DNA of 64,000 nt, from NCBI GenBank assembly GCA_037833965.1, contig AP031352.1:21184501-21248500 (forward strand). The letters run 5' to 3'. Within the stretch, counting starts at the first letter, position 1, and every line of letters begins with the position of its first letter. Positions 34,055 through 44,025 of the stretch are shown here, piece by piece. Position numbers and translations under genes: made by a program. Source of the DNA: Marchantia polymorpha subsp. ruderalis (lineage: Eukaryota; Streptophyta; Marchantiopsida; Marchantiales; Marchantiaceae). Under the pieces are notes generated by a model. The model worked only from the letters and a program-made list of their open reading frames with translations. It ran no database searches and was not told the DNA's origin.

Positions 34055-34605
34055 TCACCGAGCATGGCTGCTCGTAAAAACCCCGGTGTTGACGCAACTG
34101 TGGTACCCCACTTTTGGCAATTTTGAGGAAATTAAAACATTTTTGGAAAACTGTACCCCGGCAGCATTGTAAATAGCCTTCGGTACATCAAAACAGAGTG
34201 AATCCGGAAGATCGCGGGGATTCTCGAGGGATCTTGTAGAATCTGGGATTTGGGGTGCAGTAGTAAGGTCAGGCACCACCCTCCCTGCGAGCTCCGCAGT
34301 TAGGATCTCTACGGCGCAAGGCGCAAAACCCGCCTTCGGAGGTTGCGTCCGCGGCTGTAGGGAAACCCCCGTAATTAGGTCAACCCTCGGGCGCCTTGAC
34401 CAAGTTAGGGTCCGGTTGGAAAGAGCTCGACGCGCTGATTCTAACGAGCCCAAGAGCGCTTAGAACGGACGAGGACTTAGGAAGTTATCGCTACTGGAAG
34501 AAACGGAGGCGGTCGCCTACGGCGGAAGGAGTTCGCCACCGGCGCGAATTCCGCCTACGCGGAAGGGGGATTCAAGTTTTGTCCTATGCGCGGACGAAGG
34601 CGTTC

Positions 34606-35062
34606 GCCTGTGCACAGGCGAAGTAGGGTTAGGGAAGGCGCGAAGTCCGCCTACGCACAGGCGAACGCCTGTGCACAGGCACTTCGGCGTCGGCGGAGAA
34701 TCCGCCTTGGGCCCTAGAAATGCGCCTTGTGAGGTAGAAAGTGTACGGCGCCTTCCGCGCCAGCGCAGCGCAGCGTACGTCGGAAGAGCCGCCAGAGTAA
34801 ACCAATAGGTACGGACCGTGCGGACGGCACGGGTGGATGCGCTCTTGGACGGACGGAGTTGCGGCGGCGGAAGCGCCGACGGAGAGACAAGGAACGGACA
34901 GACTGGACGGAGACGGCTGACCACGGTCAACGCCTTCCGCGCCAGCGCAGCGCCGCGGACGGAATTCGCCTGCGCACAGGCGAACGCCTGTGCACAGGAG
35001 AATGTTCAAGTTCCGCACCGGCGGAGAATCCGCCGAGGCCCCTGCCTGCGCACAGGCAGGAG
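34606..35062. repeat. Palindrome cluster in the LTR leader
   Basis: Exact GCCTGTGCACAGGC palindromes at 34606-34619 and 34667-34680, plus related GCCTACGCACAGGC and GCCTGCGCACAGGC units, many flanked by CG. Similar clusters lie in all leaders: 8330-8850, 10740-11300, 15860-16320, 29370-29830, 43080-43540, 47755-48210, 57095-57555, 59600-60120 and 63600-63990. The older subfamily uses more GCCTACGCGTAGGC. Confidence 0.85.
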
Positions 35063-35344
35063 TTGAATTTTTGTCCGACATGCGGACGCACGCGTCAAGG
35101 CAGAAGGAGATTGGCCGAAGGGCGGTACGAACAAGTGTACCGCGCAAGGCGGAAAACTCGCCTTCGGCGCTACGCCCCCATGTCTGCAGGGTGACACGCT
35201 CGCGGAGTTCAAATCCGCCAATTCGAGCGTGAGAGTTTAATCGACGACGGCGGAGCGTGAAGCCGCGCGTGAGAGCGAAGACCGTTCCAGCGTACAGCCG
35301 GCGCGGCCATCAAGTGAGACGTTCTTCACGACCAAGAGCCGACC

Positions 35345-38300
35345 ATGACCTTCGACCGGGCGGCGGAGAGCGTCCCATTCTTGAATTCGCGATTCCAATC
35401 TCTTGTGCGCGCCGCGCGCATCCATATGCTGGCTGCGGACCATTCTCGTCGTCGCCACACAGGAGATTTCTTGTTGATTGAGGGAGAAGTGAGTGCGCGT
35501 GATTTGGAATTGAGAGCGATTAGAGTTTGCCGAGAGAGAAAGAAACGCGGACAGTGTGGAAGTAGAATGAGCGGGCGAGCGAACCCCAGGAACGCAATGA
35601 CGAGACCGAGCAGATTGCGGATGGTGCCACTTCGCCTGCCGCAGAACGGGCTGCGCGCTTTCGAAGAGCGCTTAATAGCAAGAAAGCTCGATTTCTTGCT
35701 ATGGGGATGGAATTACATCTGCGCGAATATGGTGCGCGAGTGGCTAGAGCCACAGGGACCACCCTCGCGCGGATTGCGTCCGCATGTTGACCGGTGGACA
35801 GTCCAAGATTGGGCGCAGGCGTTGGGAAGATGTGCTGGCATGCCAGGGCATCTCCTTTTCGACAGCGAGAGCATCAAGGTGACCAAGCAAGAAGAGGCGC
35901 AATTTGTGGAGCTGTTCAAGACCGGGAGGTCTACCAAGAATGGGTACAGGACCCGTGATTACAAAGATCGATTTCGCCGGACTTTGTCCGCGGCGCTGAT
36001 GCAATTACTGCAGCCGCACCGCGCCTGCTACATCACATTGTGGCAGGTCTCTTTTGTGGAGTGCGTCATCGAGGGAACTCCCATTCACTGGGCGAGCATC
36101 TTGCACAGGGTGATGCGACAGCACGCGTTTGAGGAGAAGGGGGGAACTCTAAACCATCTTTCTCCTTTCCTCATCAATTTTTATCGACAGCGGAATTGTT
36201 TGACAGCGGCGGAGCTTCAACATTTTCCGCCATTGTTCATCGACCATCCCGGGAAGTATGTGCGGGAGAACGAGGTCGACACTGATGCGGAGGAGTCCCC
36301 GACTTCTACCCCATCGAGACGGAGAGACGAAGGGAGACACACCCCTGCAGCGCGAGTGCCGCGGAAGCGGCGATGGAGGGAAGAGTCCGAAGAGGAGCAG
36401 CATCAAGAACCCTCTGCTCCCATTCGACCGCGGCCGCTGTGCGAGCCATACAGCCGGCCGAAGCAGAAGGCACGCAGACTGGTGTTGCCAGCTGACAGTG
36501 CAGACACGGCGACGATTGCGACGGAGATAGGAAGTGCGTCGCCAGAGAGGCGAGAGGAAGCGCGGACGACCGCAGGAGCGACGGGCCACGCTGCAACCTC
36601 GTCGGGAGAGAGGCCGCCTACGGGCCAAGGGCCTCCGGAGTTACCACGTGCGATGCGGACAGATGTTCCGTTTGCGCACAGGCGAACCTCCGCGGACGGA
36701 CGAGCCTCCGCGGACCGGCGAACACAAGTGGACGTGGATCTACGCTTACGCGTGGGAAGGAGCAGTCCGCTTGTGCACAGGCGCTCGCCTGTGCACAGGC
36801 GACCTGTGCACAGGACACCTCCACACGTGCCGCCTGTGCACAGGCAAGAATCACCCCCGTTCCAACGTAGGAAGGGGAAGGAGCCGGCGGAAGAACCGCC
36901 TACGAGACATCGGCCCTCGGGGCCAGACCCTCCGGCGCACCACGCGCCGCAATTCGCGCCTTCGGCGCCAGGGCCTTCGAGCCGAGGGGATACGAGCAGA
37001 GAGCGTGCGGAGGCCGCACCGTCGGCGGAAAGTCCGCCGATAGATGCGCCTTCGGCGGTAGGGCCTATAGGCCAAGGAACATCGGGCGTGCGGCCCCCGG
37101 CCATGTCGCCTTCGGCGATAGATGTCCGCGGCGCTACGCCTGCGGCGGACAAGGCGCCGGCACATGCGCCTGCGCACGGGCCGGGCACAGCCCCCACGGA
37201 CCGATCAAGGGAGCAGCAGACGGAGGAGCGGAGTGACTGTCAGCGGGATGAAATCTCGATGCGCGATGCGCAATCCAACCCCGCGCAGCCACCCTCCGCT
37301 CAATCACCTCCGGCGACGGACGACAGAGGCAGAGAGGATGCGGTAGACCATCAACAAGCGAGAGACGGGGATGCCGCACGGATACATTCGCCTTCCGCCT
37401 TAGACATTTTGGCGACGAGCAGCGAGGCTGCAGCCGTGCCTTCGCAGGCAGCACACGTCGACGACGTGCAGCCCCACTCGGGGCAGTCGCCGACGCAATC
37501 AATGGCGACTGAAATTCTCCACTCGGATGATGACGACGGAGGCTCCACGGAAGAAATGTCAGGAGCAGAAGACACCGAGGAGGAGGAGGAGGAAATTGTT
37601 GGAGCACCGGCGGCGGCGCTCTCTGAGCAGGTGATTCCGTTGCTGCGGTACTTGGATCGCAAGGTCGATAAATACGCCGACCCACTCCAGCCGGGATCTT
37701 ACATCGAGTTAGTGCGCAGGAGGACTCGCACTAAAGTCCACACCAGCAAGCTATTAGCTAGAGTGGACCAGGAGTTGAGGGACTTGAAGGAGAAGCATGA
37801 GTGCTTGTGGGGACAGTACAAGCTTAATCAGAAATTCTACAAGCACTCCGAGAAGATGAAGGATGAGAAACTGGGCGAGCTCACCAAGGAGCAGGTGAAG
37901 GTCAAGGAAGCACTCAACTCTGAGCAGGCCCAGAATCGGATTTTGTCAGAGGAGCTCGTGCGACAGACGCGGTTGTTGGAACAATGTCAGGCGGATGAAG
38001 AATTAATCCGCAGGTTACAGTCAGAGTGTGGCGAATTGAGGGCGCAACGTGCTGAAGCCGAATCGCAATTAGTGACCATTGAAGAGGATCGCAGGAAGGA
38101 GGCGGATCGCACGAAGGTGGAGACGGCGAGGCGAGTCGCCCACTGTCTCAAGGGCTACGCCCACTGGGAAGTGAAGGCGCAGGAGAAACTCACACTGCGT
38201 GAGTTTGAATTGCGCGCAGCCGGGTTGTTGTCAGGCGACAGTAGGAGTCGGCGGAAGGTAGCGAAGAAGCTCGAGGCCTTTCTGTCGAAGGCACAGGATA

Positions 38301-38470
38301 CCATGTCCGCCCTCGAGGGGGAGGTGTCCGCGGCGTTGCAGCGGTTGGGACTGCGTAGTCGAGCGGAAGAGTGGCAGGGTAGGGAGTTAGTGCGCGGCAG
38401 TCGGCCGCGCAGGAGACGTAATACAGGTTCCGCGGAGTGTAGTGTAGCGGGGTTCCGTGCAGGCGTGTAG
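35345..38470 (+). CDS. LTR-encoded U3 ORF protein, intact, 1041 aa
   Basis: Intact copy in the LTR at 34099. Same order of parts as the 1046-residue copy at 25937-29077: globular N-terminal domain, Pro/Ala/Ser linker, acidic run TEEEEEEIVGAP, LLRYLDRKVDKY, coiled coil, basic tail. It lacks four residues (LARQ) in the coiled coil after EQCQ and has other differences in the linker, all in whole codons. The ATG context is GACCATGA. The stop (TAG, 38468-38470) is 36 bp before the TATA box, so an RNA started there would not contain this copy; it could be read from an upstream U3 start or from read-in. Function unknown. Confidence 0.8.
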   Translation: MTFDRAAESVPFLNSRFQSLVRAARIHMLAADHSRRRHTGDFLLIEGEVSARDLELRAIRVCRERKKRGQCGSRMSGRANPRNAMTRPSRLRMVPLRLPQNGLRAFEERLIARKLDFLLWGWNYICANMVREWLEPQGPPSRGLRPHVDRWTVQDWAQALGRCAGMPGHLLFDSESIKVTKQEEAQFVELFKTGRSTKNGYRTRDYKDRFRRTLSAALMQLLQPHRACYITLWQVSFVECVIEGTPIHWASILHRVMRQHAFEEKGGTLNHLSPFLINFYRQRNCLTAAELQHFPPLFIDHPGKYVRENEVDTDAEESPTSTPSRRRDEGRHTPAARVPRKRRWREESEEEQHQEPSAPIRPRPLCEPYSRPKQKARRLVLPADSADTATIATEIGSASPERREEARTTAGATGHAATSSGERPPTGQGPPELPRAMRTDVPFAHRRTSADGRASADRRTQVDVDLRLRVGRSSPLVHRRSPVHRRPVHRTPPHVPPVHRQESPPFQRRKGKEPAEEPPTRHRPSGPDPPAHHAPQFAPSAPGPSSRGDTSRERAEAAPSAESPPIDAPSAVGPIGQGTSGVRPPAMSPSAIDVRGATPAADKAPAHAPAHGPGTAPTDRSREQQTEERSDCQRDEISMRDAQSNPAQPPSAQSPPATDDRGREDAVDHQQARDGDAARIHSPSALDILATSSEAAAVPSQAAHVDDVQPHSGQSPTQSMATEILHSDDDDGGSTEEMSGAEDTEEEEEEIVGAPAAALSEQVIPLLRYLDRKVDKYADPLQPGSYIELVRRRTRTKVHTSKLLARVDQELRDLKEKHECLWGQYKLNQKFYKHSEKMKDEKLGELTKEQVKVKEALNSEQAQNRILSEELVRQTRLLEQCQADEELIRRLQSECGELRAQRAEAESQLVTIEEDRRKEADRTKVETARRVAHCLKGYAHWEVKAQEKLTLREFELRAAGLLSGDSRSRRKVAKKLEAFLSKAQDTMSALEGEVSAALQRLGLRSRAEEWQGRELVRGSRPRRRRNTGSAECSVAGFRAGV

Positions 38471-38506
38471 CGTAGTGCAGTGTAGTGCTAGGTAGGACTT
38501 AGAAGG

Positions 38507-38516
38507 TATAAAATAG
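38507..38516 (+). promoter_or_regulatory. TATA box of the LTR at 34099
   Basis: TATAAAATAG followed by CCAGGC-GTTTT-GCCTGG (38519-38535). With a usual TATA-to-start distance of ~30 bp, transcription would begin near 38537, leaving ~940 bp of R-U5. Confidence 0.7.
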
Positions 38517-38917
38517 TTCCAGGCGTTTTGCCTGGGGTTCTTTTCCATCAGAAGTGCAGATCAGGAACCCATTTCCTTTGCGTGTTTGTGTCCTTGAGTT
38601 CTGTCACCACGCACGAGGAGTTACAACTTAGCGTTCCGCATTTTGTAGCTGAAGGCCTGCGGCCGAATGTTCAGAGCTAGTACATTGGTTAGAGACTTGA
38701 GTAGTTTGGATCTGCACCTGCGGGTGACTGCCGATGCTCAGAGCCAGTGACTAGTTAGATACTTGAACAGTTTCGCCCCTACACCTTCGAGTGTTTCTTT
38801 CTGATTGTACTCCTTGGGATTTTTCCCCTGAATGCCAAAGTGAAGTTTTGCTACTTCGTGTAAGCCTTGGTTGTAAATTCAGGTTACGCTGCAGCAGGTG
38901 CCTTGAGGGTAACCCCT

Positions 38918-39380
38918 GTAGTATTTCTGGGAATGACAAGTGCCTGAGAATTCAAACTCTTCAATAGACTGTTGTTGTGTTACTGGAATGTTTCACAGTG
39001 AGTCCTTCAGTGCGGACCTGTGTTCTCTGCGCGTTTTGTGAGTTGAGAGTGTTGTTCACCGCGTAGGAGTGACTTCGATCCGAAGTAGGCAGTCCAAACC
39101 GGGTTTCCTACACTAGCAGCAAGCTAGTGGAAGCGTTGTAAAAGCCGGAGTTGGAAGTCACTGCCCGCAGCTTTGCCGAGTGTGCTCGTGAGAGACTTTC
39201 CCCCTGAAATCTTGAAGTAGAGGTCCTAACGGATCTCTGGGTTGTGTTTCTGTAGTTTCAGGTGTGTGTGTGTGTGTGTTACGCTGCACTGTGCGACCTC
39301 CGAGTGCGCTCCGAGTGGACACTTGCAGTATTTCTGGGAGTGACAGTCGCCTGAGAATTCAAACTCCTCAATAGTCTGTT
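38918..39380 (+). repeat. Duplicated ~56-bp motif inside R-U5
   Basis: 38918-38973 and 39325-39380 are imperfect direct copies, both with GTATTTCTGGGA, GCCTGAGAATTCAAACTC and TCAATAG. Each is preceded by TTACGCTGCA. The pair is present in every complete R-U5 in the window, including the diverged L1 (1711-1765 and 2171-2227), so the duplication is old and kept. Confidence 0.85.
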
Positions 39381-39499
39381 AAATCGTGACACTTTGTACC
39401 CTGTGTGTTCCTCTGTCCCTGTGGGTTCGACCTTTCTACCACTATATTGCAGTTTTAGCCTTTAGTGGGTTATTACATAAGAAGCCGACAACTTCTTTT

Positions 39500-39517
39500 T
39501 GGCGCCGCTGCCGGGGA
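39500..39517 (+). other. Primer binding site, plus-strand element
   Basis: TGGCGCCGCTGCCGGGGA, 22 bp after the LTR end. Matches the tRNA-Asp-type PBS of OTA elements except at one base. The spacer TAAGAAGCCGACAACTTCTT contains a short GAAG/CTTC inverted repeat. Confidence 0.82.
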
Positions 39518-39563
39518 CAGTTGCGTCAACACCGGGGTTTTTACGAGCAGCCATGCTCGGTGA

Positions 39564-39916
39564 ATGTCGACTGGGGCTGGCGGGAGCAATCTAAGTGCTA
39601 GGGCTGTCCGCAAGTTCCGACGAGATTCAGAGAAGGCCGTGGAAGAGACACGGCGTCAAAACAAGAAAACACCAAGAAGAGTACCTAAGCCTAGTTCGGC
39701 CGACATCCTTGGGGAACCTACCCCCGGCGACTCGGAACCAAACTTGGTGCTTACAGTTCTACTAGATATTCCTTGCACGGACCCGCCTAGTGAAGTAGAA
39801 CCGACCGCCCGAGGACCGTCGACAGACACACTGATGGCGGACGGACAAGCCAATGTGCGGCTACCTCAGCCGATTACTAAACATTCCTACCCGAAGTACA
39901 AAGGAAGTGGGGATGA
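39564..39916 (+). pseudogene. gag: gag start of the plus-strand element, truncated
   Basis: ATG at 39564 encodes the same N-terminus as the intact Gag (MSTGAGGSNLSARAV and onward) for ~118 residues up to KYKGSGDD. At 39916-39917 the sequence changes to minus-strand LTR (R-U5), so the rest of this element is missing. It is collinear with the LTR at 34099 and its PBS. Confidence 0.88.
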
Positions 39917-40403
39917 CTCACTGAGAAACATTCCAGTAACACAACAACAGTCTATTGAAGAGTTTGAATTCTCAGGCACTTGTCATTCCCAGAAATACTA
40001 CAGGGGTTACCCTCAAGGCACCTGCTGCAGCGTAACCTGAATTTACAACCAAGGCTTACACGAAGTAACAAAACTTCACTTTGGCATTCAGGGGAAAAAT
40101 CCCAAAGGAGTACAATCAGAAAGAAACACTCGAAGGTGTAGGGGCGAAACTGTTCAAGTATCTAACTAGTCACTGGCTCTGAGCATCGGCAGTCACCTGC
40201 AGGTGCAGATCCGAACTACTCAAGTCTCTAACCAATGTACTAGCTCTGAACATTCGGCCGAAGGCCTTCAGCTACAAAATGCGGAACGCTAAGTTGTAAC
40301 TCCTCGTGCGTGGTGACAGAACTCAAGGACACAAACACGCAAAGGAAATGGGTTCCTGATCTGCACTTCTGATGGGAAAGAACCCCAGGCAAAACGCCTG
40401 GAA

Positions 40404-40413
40404 CTATTTTATA
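40404..40413 (-). promoter_or_regulatory. TATA box of the LTR fragment 39917-44025
   Basis: On the minus strand TATAAAATAG followed by CCAGGC-GTTTT-GCCTGG, as in the other young copies. Confidence 0.65.
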
Positions 40414-40449
40414 CCTTCTAAGTCCTACCTAGCACTACACTGCACTACG

Positions 40450-42793
40450 CTACACGCCTGCACGGAACCACGCTACACTACACTCCGCGGAACCTGTACT
40501 ACGTCTCCTGCGCGGCCGACTGCCGCGCACTAACTCCCTACCCTGCCAATCTTCCGCTCGACTGCGCAGTCCCAACCTCTGCAACGCCGCGGACTCCTCC
40601 CCTTCGAGGGCGGACATGGTATCTTGTGCCTTCGACAGAAAGGCATCGAGCTTCTTTGCTACCTTCCGCCGACTCCTACTGTCGCCTGACAACAACCCGG
40701 CTGCGCGCAATTCAAACTCACGCAGTGTGAGTTTCTCCTGCGCCTTCACTTCCCAGTGGGCGTAGCCCTTGAGACAGTGGGCGACTCGCCTCGCCGTCTC
40801 CACCTTCGTGCGATCCGCCTCCTTCCTGCGATCCTCTTCAATTATCACTAATTGCGATTCGGCTTCAGCACGTTGCGCTCTCAATTCGCCACACTCTGAC
40901 TGTAACCTGCGGATTAACTCTTCATCCGCCTGCCGTGCGAGCTGACATTGTTCCAACAACCGCGTCTGTCGCACGAGCTCCTCTGACAAAATCCGATTCT
41001 GGGCCTGCTCAGCAATGAGTGCTTCCTTGACCTTCACCTGCTCCTTGGTGAGCTCGCCCAGTTTCTCATCCTTCATCTTCTCGGAGTGCTTGTAGAATTT
41101 CTAATTAAGCTTGTACTGTCCCCACAAGCACTCATGCTTCTCCTTCAAGTCCCTCAACTCCTGGTCCACTCTAGCTAATAGCTTGCTGGTGTGGACTTTA
41201 GTGCGAGTCCTCCTGCGCACTAACTCAATGTAAGATCCCGGCTGGAGTGGGTCGGCGTATTTATCGACCTTGCGATCCAAGTACCGCAGCAACGGAATCA
41301 CCTGCTCAGAGAGCGCCGCCGCCGGCGCTCCAACAATTTCCTCCTCCTCCTCCTCGGTGTCTTCTGCTCCTGACATTTCTTCCGTGGAGCCTCCGTCGTC
41401 ATCATCCGAGTGGAGAATTTCAGTCGCCATTGATTGCGTCGGCGACTGCCCCGAGTGGGGCTGCACGTCGTCGACGTGTGCTGCCTGCGAAGGCACGGCT
41501 GCAGCCTCGCTGCTCGTCGCCAAAATGTCTAAGGCGGAAGGCAAATGTACCCGTGCGGCATCCCCGTCTCTCGCTTGTTGATTGTCTACCGCATCCTCTC
41601 TGCCGCCGTCGTCCGCCGCCGAAGGCGATCGAGCGGAAGGTGGCTGCGCGGGGTTTGATTGCGCATCGCGCATCGAGATTTCATCCCGCGGACAGTCACT
41701 CCGCTCCTCCGTCTGCTGCTCCCTTGATCGGTCCGTGGGGGCTGTGCCCGGCCCGTGCGCAGGCGCATTTGCCGGCGCCTTGTCCGCCGCAGGCGTAGCG
41801 CCGCGGACATCTATCGCCGAAGGCGACATGGCCGGGGGCCGCACGCCCGATGTTCCTTGGCCTATAGGCCCTACCGCCGAAGGCGCATCTATCGGCGGAC
41901 TTCCCGCCGATGGTGCGGCCTCCGCACGCTCTCTGCTCGTATCTCCTCGGCTCGAAGGCCCTGGCGCCGAAGGCGCAAATTGCGGCGCGTGGTGCGCCGG
42001 AGGGTCTGGCCCCGAGGGCCGGTGTCTCGTAGGCGGTTCTTCCGCCGGCTCCTTCCCCTTCCTACGTTGGAACGGGGGTGATTCTTGCCTGTGCACAGGC
42101 GGCACGTGTGGAGGTGTCCTGTGCACAGGCGACCTGTGCACAGGCGGACTGCTCCTTCCCACGCGTAAGCGTAGATCCACGTCCACTTGTGTTCGCCGGT
42201 CCGCGGAGGCTCGTCCGTCCGCGGAGGCTCGTCTGTGCGCAAACGGAACATCTGTCCGCATCGCACGTGGTAACTCCGGAGGCTCTTGGCCCGTAGGCGG
42301 CCTTTCTACCGTCGAGGTTGCAGCGTGGCCCGTCGCTCCTGCGGTCGTCCGCGCTTCCTCATGCCTCTCTGGCGACGCACTTCCTATCTCTGTCGCAATT
42401 GTCGCCGTGTCCGCACTGCCAGCTGGTAACACCAGTCTGCGTGCCTTCTGCTTCGGCCGGCTGTATGGCTCGCACAGCGGCCGCGGTCGAATGGGAGCAG
42501 AGGGTTCTTGATGCTGCTCCTCTTCAGACTCTTCCCTCCATCGCCGCTTCCGCGGCACTCGTGCTGCAGGAGTGTGTCTCCCTTCGTCCCTCCGTCTTGA
42601 TGGGGTAGAAGTCGGTGACTCCTCTGCATCAGTGTCGACCTCGTTCTCCCGCACATACTTCCCGGGATGGTCGATGGACAATGGCGGAAAATGTTCAAGC
42701 TCCGCCGCTGTCAAACAATTCCGCTGTCGATAAAAATTGATGAGGAAAGGAGAAAGATGGTTTAGAGTTCCCCCCTTCGGTCAGAAAGGTCAT
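40450..42793 (-). pseudogene. U3 ORF with large N-terminal deletion
   Basis: The normal start codon remains at 42793-42791, but the deletion near 42780 joins it out of frame to the codons for GGTLNHL. The conserved frame is open from 42714 to a TAG at 41101-41103 that replaces a Gln codon (NQKF), then again 41076-40450 to the normal end. The linker, acidic patch, coiled coil and basic tail are kept; most of the globular domain is gone. Confidence 0.87.
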
Positions 42794-44025
42794 GGTCGGC
42801 TCTTGGTCGTGAAGAACGTCTCACTTGATGGCCGCGCCGGCTGTACGCTGGAACGGTCTTCGCTCTCACGCGCGGCTTCACGCTCCGCCGTCGTCGATTA
42901 AACTCTCACGCTCGAATTGGCGGATTTGAACTCCGCGAGCGTGTCACCCTGCGGACATGGGGGCGTAACGCCGAAGGCGAGTTTTCCGCCTTGCGCGGTA
43001 CACTTGTTTGTACCGCCCCTCGGCCAATCCCCCTCTGCCTTGACGCGTGTGTCCGCATGTCGGACAAAAGTTCAACTCCCGCCTGTGCGCAGGTAGGAGC
43101 CTCGGCGGATTCTCCGCCGGCACGGAACTTCATCCTCCTGTGCACAGGCGTTCTCCTGTGCGCAGGCGAATTCCGTGCGCTACGTCGCGCTGGCGCGGAA
43201 GGCGTGGACCGTGGTCAGCCGTCTCCGTCCAGTCTGTCCGTTCCTTGTCTCTTCGTCGGCGCTTCCGCCGCCGCAACTCCGTCCGTCCAAGAGCGCATCC
43301 ACCCTTCCCGTCCGCATGGTCCGTACCGATTTGATTACTCTGGCGGCTCTTCCGACGTACGCGGCGCCGCGCTGGCGCGGAAGGCGCCGTACACTTTCTA
43401 CCTCACAAGGCGCATTTCTAGGGCCCAAGGCGGATTTTCCGCCGACGCCGAAGCGCCTGTGCACAGGCGAGCGCCTGTGCGTAGGCGGACTTCGCGCCTC
43501 CCCTAACCCTACTTCGCCTGTGCACAGGCAAACGCCTTCGTCCGCGCATAGGACAAAACTTGATTCCCCCTTCCGCGTAGGCGGAATTCGCGCCGGTGGC
43601 GAACTCTTTCCGCCGTAGGCGACCGCCTCCGTTTCTTCCAATAGCGATAACTCCCTAAGTCCTCATCCGTTCCAAGCGTTCTTGGGCTCGTTGGAATCAG
43701 TGCGTCGAGCTCTTTCCAACGGGACCCTAACTTGGTCAAGGCGACCGAGGGTTGACCTAATTACGGGGGGTTTCCCTACAGCCGCGGACGCAACCTCCGA
43801 AGGCGGGTTCTGCGCCTTGCGCCGTAGAGATCCTAACTACAGAGCTCGCAGGGAGGGTGGTGCCTGCACCCCAAATCCCAGATTCTACAAGATCTCTCGA
43901 GAATCCCTGCGATCTTCCGGATTCACTCTGTTTTGATGTACCGAAGGCTATTTACAATGTTGCCAGGGTACAGTTTTCCAAAAATGTTTTAATTTCCTCA
44001 AAATTGCCAAAAGTGGGGTACCACA

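Larger units (their letters stand above)
34099..39477 (+). mobile_element. Complete plus-strand LTR, 5379 bp, followed by PBS
   Basis: TGTGGTACCCCAC start, GGGTTATTACA end, then a 22-bp spacer and a PBS, so it stands as a 5' LTR. Leader 34099-35344: AT-rich first ~170 bp, then GC-rich with the palindrome cluster 34606-35062. U3 ORF 35345-38470 intact. TATA 38507. R-U5 38520-39477 non-coding, with a GT repeat (39262-39279). Its left flank (gag 5' end, GCAAC) is the same as that of L5 at 47252, while its right flank differs, so it is probably a recombinant between two LTRs. Confidence 0.93.
39917..44025 (-). mobile_element. Minus-strand LTR fragment with internal deletion
   Basis: In minus sense it starts TGTGGTACCCCAC at 44025, next to the pol start of element B, and breaks off at 39917, about 480 bp before the normal LTR end. 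A second deletion near 42780 removed codons ~4 to ~262 of the U3 ORF. Leader 44025-42794 is non-coding with palindromes at 43080-43540; TATA at 40404-40413. The flank at 44026-44030 is GGGTA and has no partner at the left edge of the rearranged block. Confidence 0.88.

Noticed and set aside
34606-35062. CRISPR-like array of regularly repeated palindromes
   Set aside because: Spacing is irregular, units vary in sequence, and similar units occur in coding DNA of the same element; the context is plant retrotransposon, not prokaryotic.
39478-39499. Possible tRNA or small RNA gene between LTR and PBS
   Set aside because: Only 22 bp long and simply the LTR-PBS spacer, identical in all three elements.
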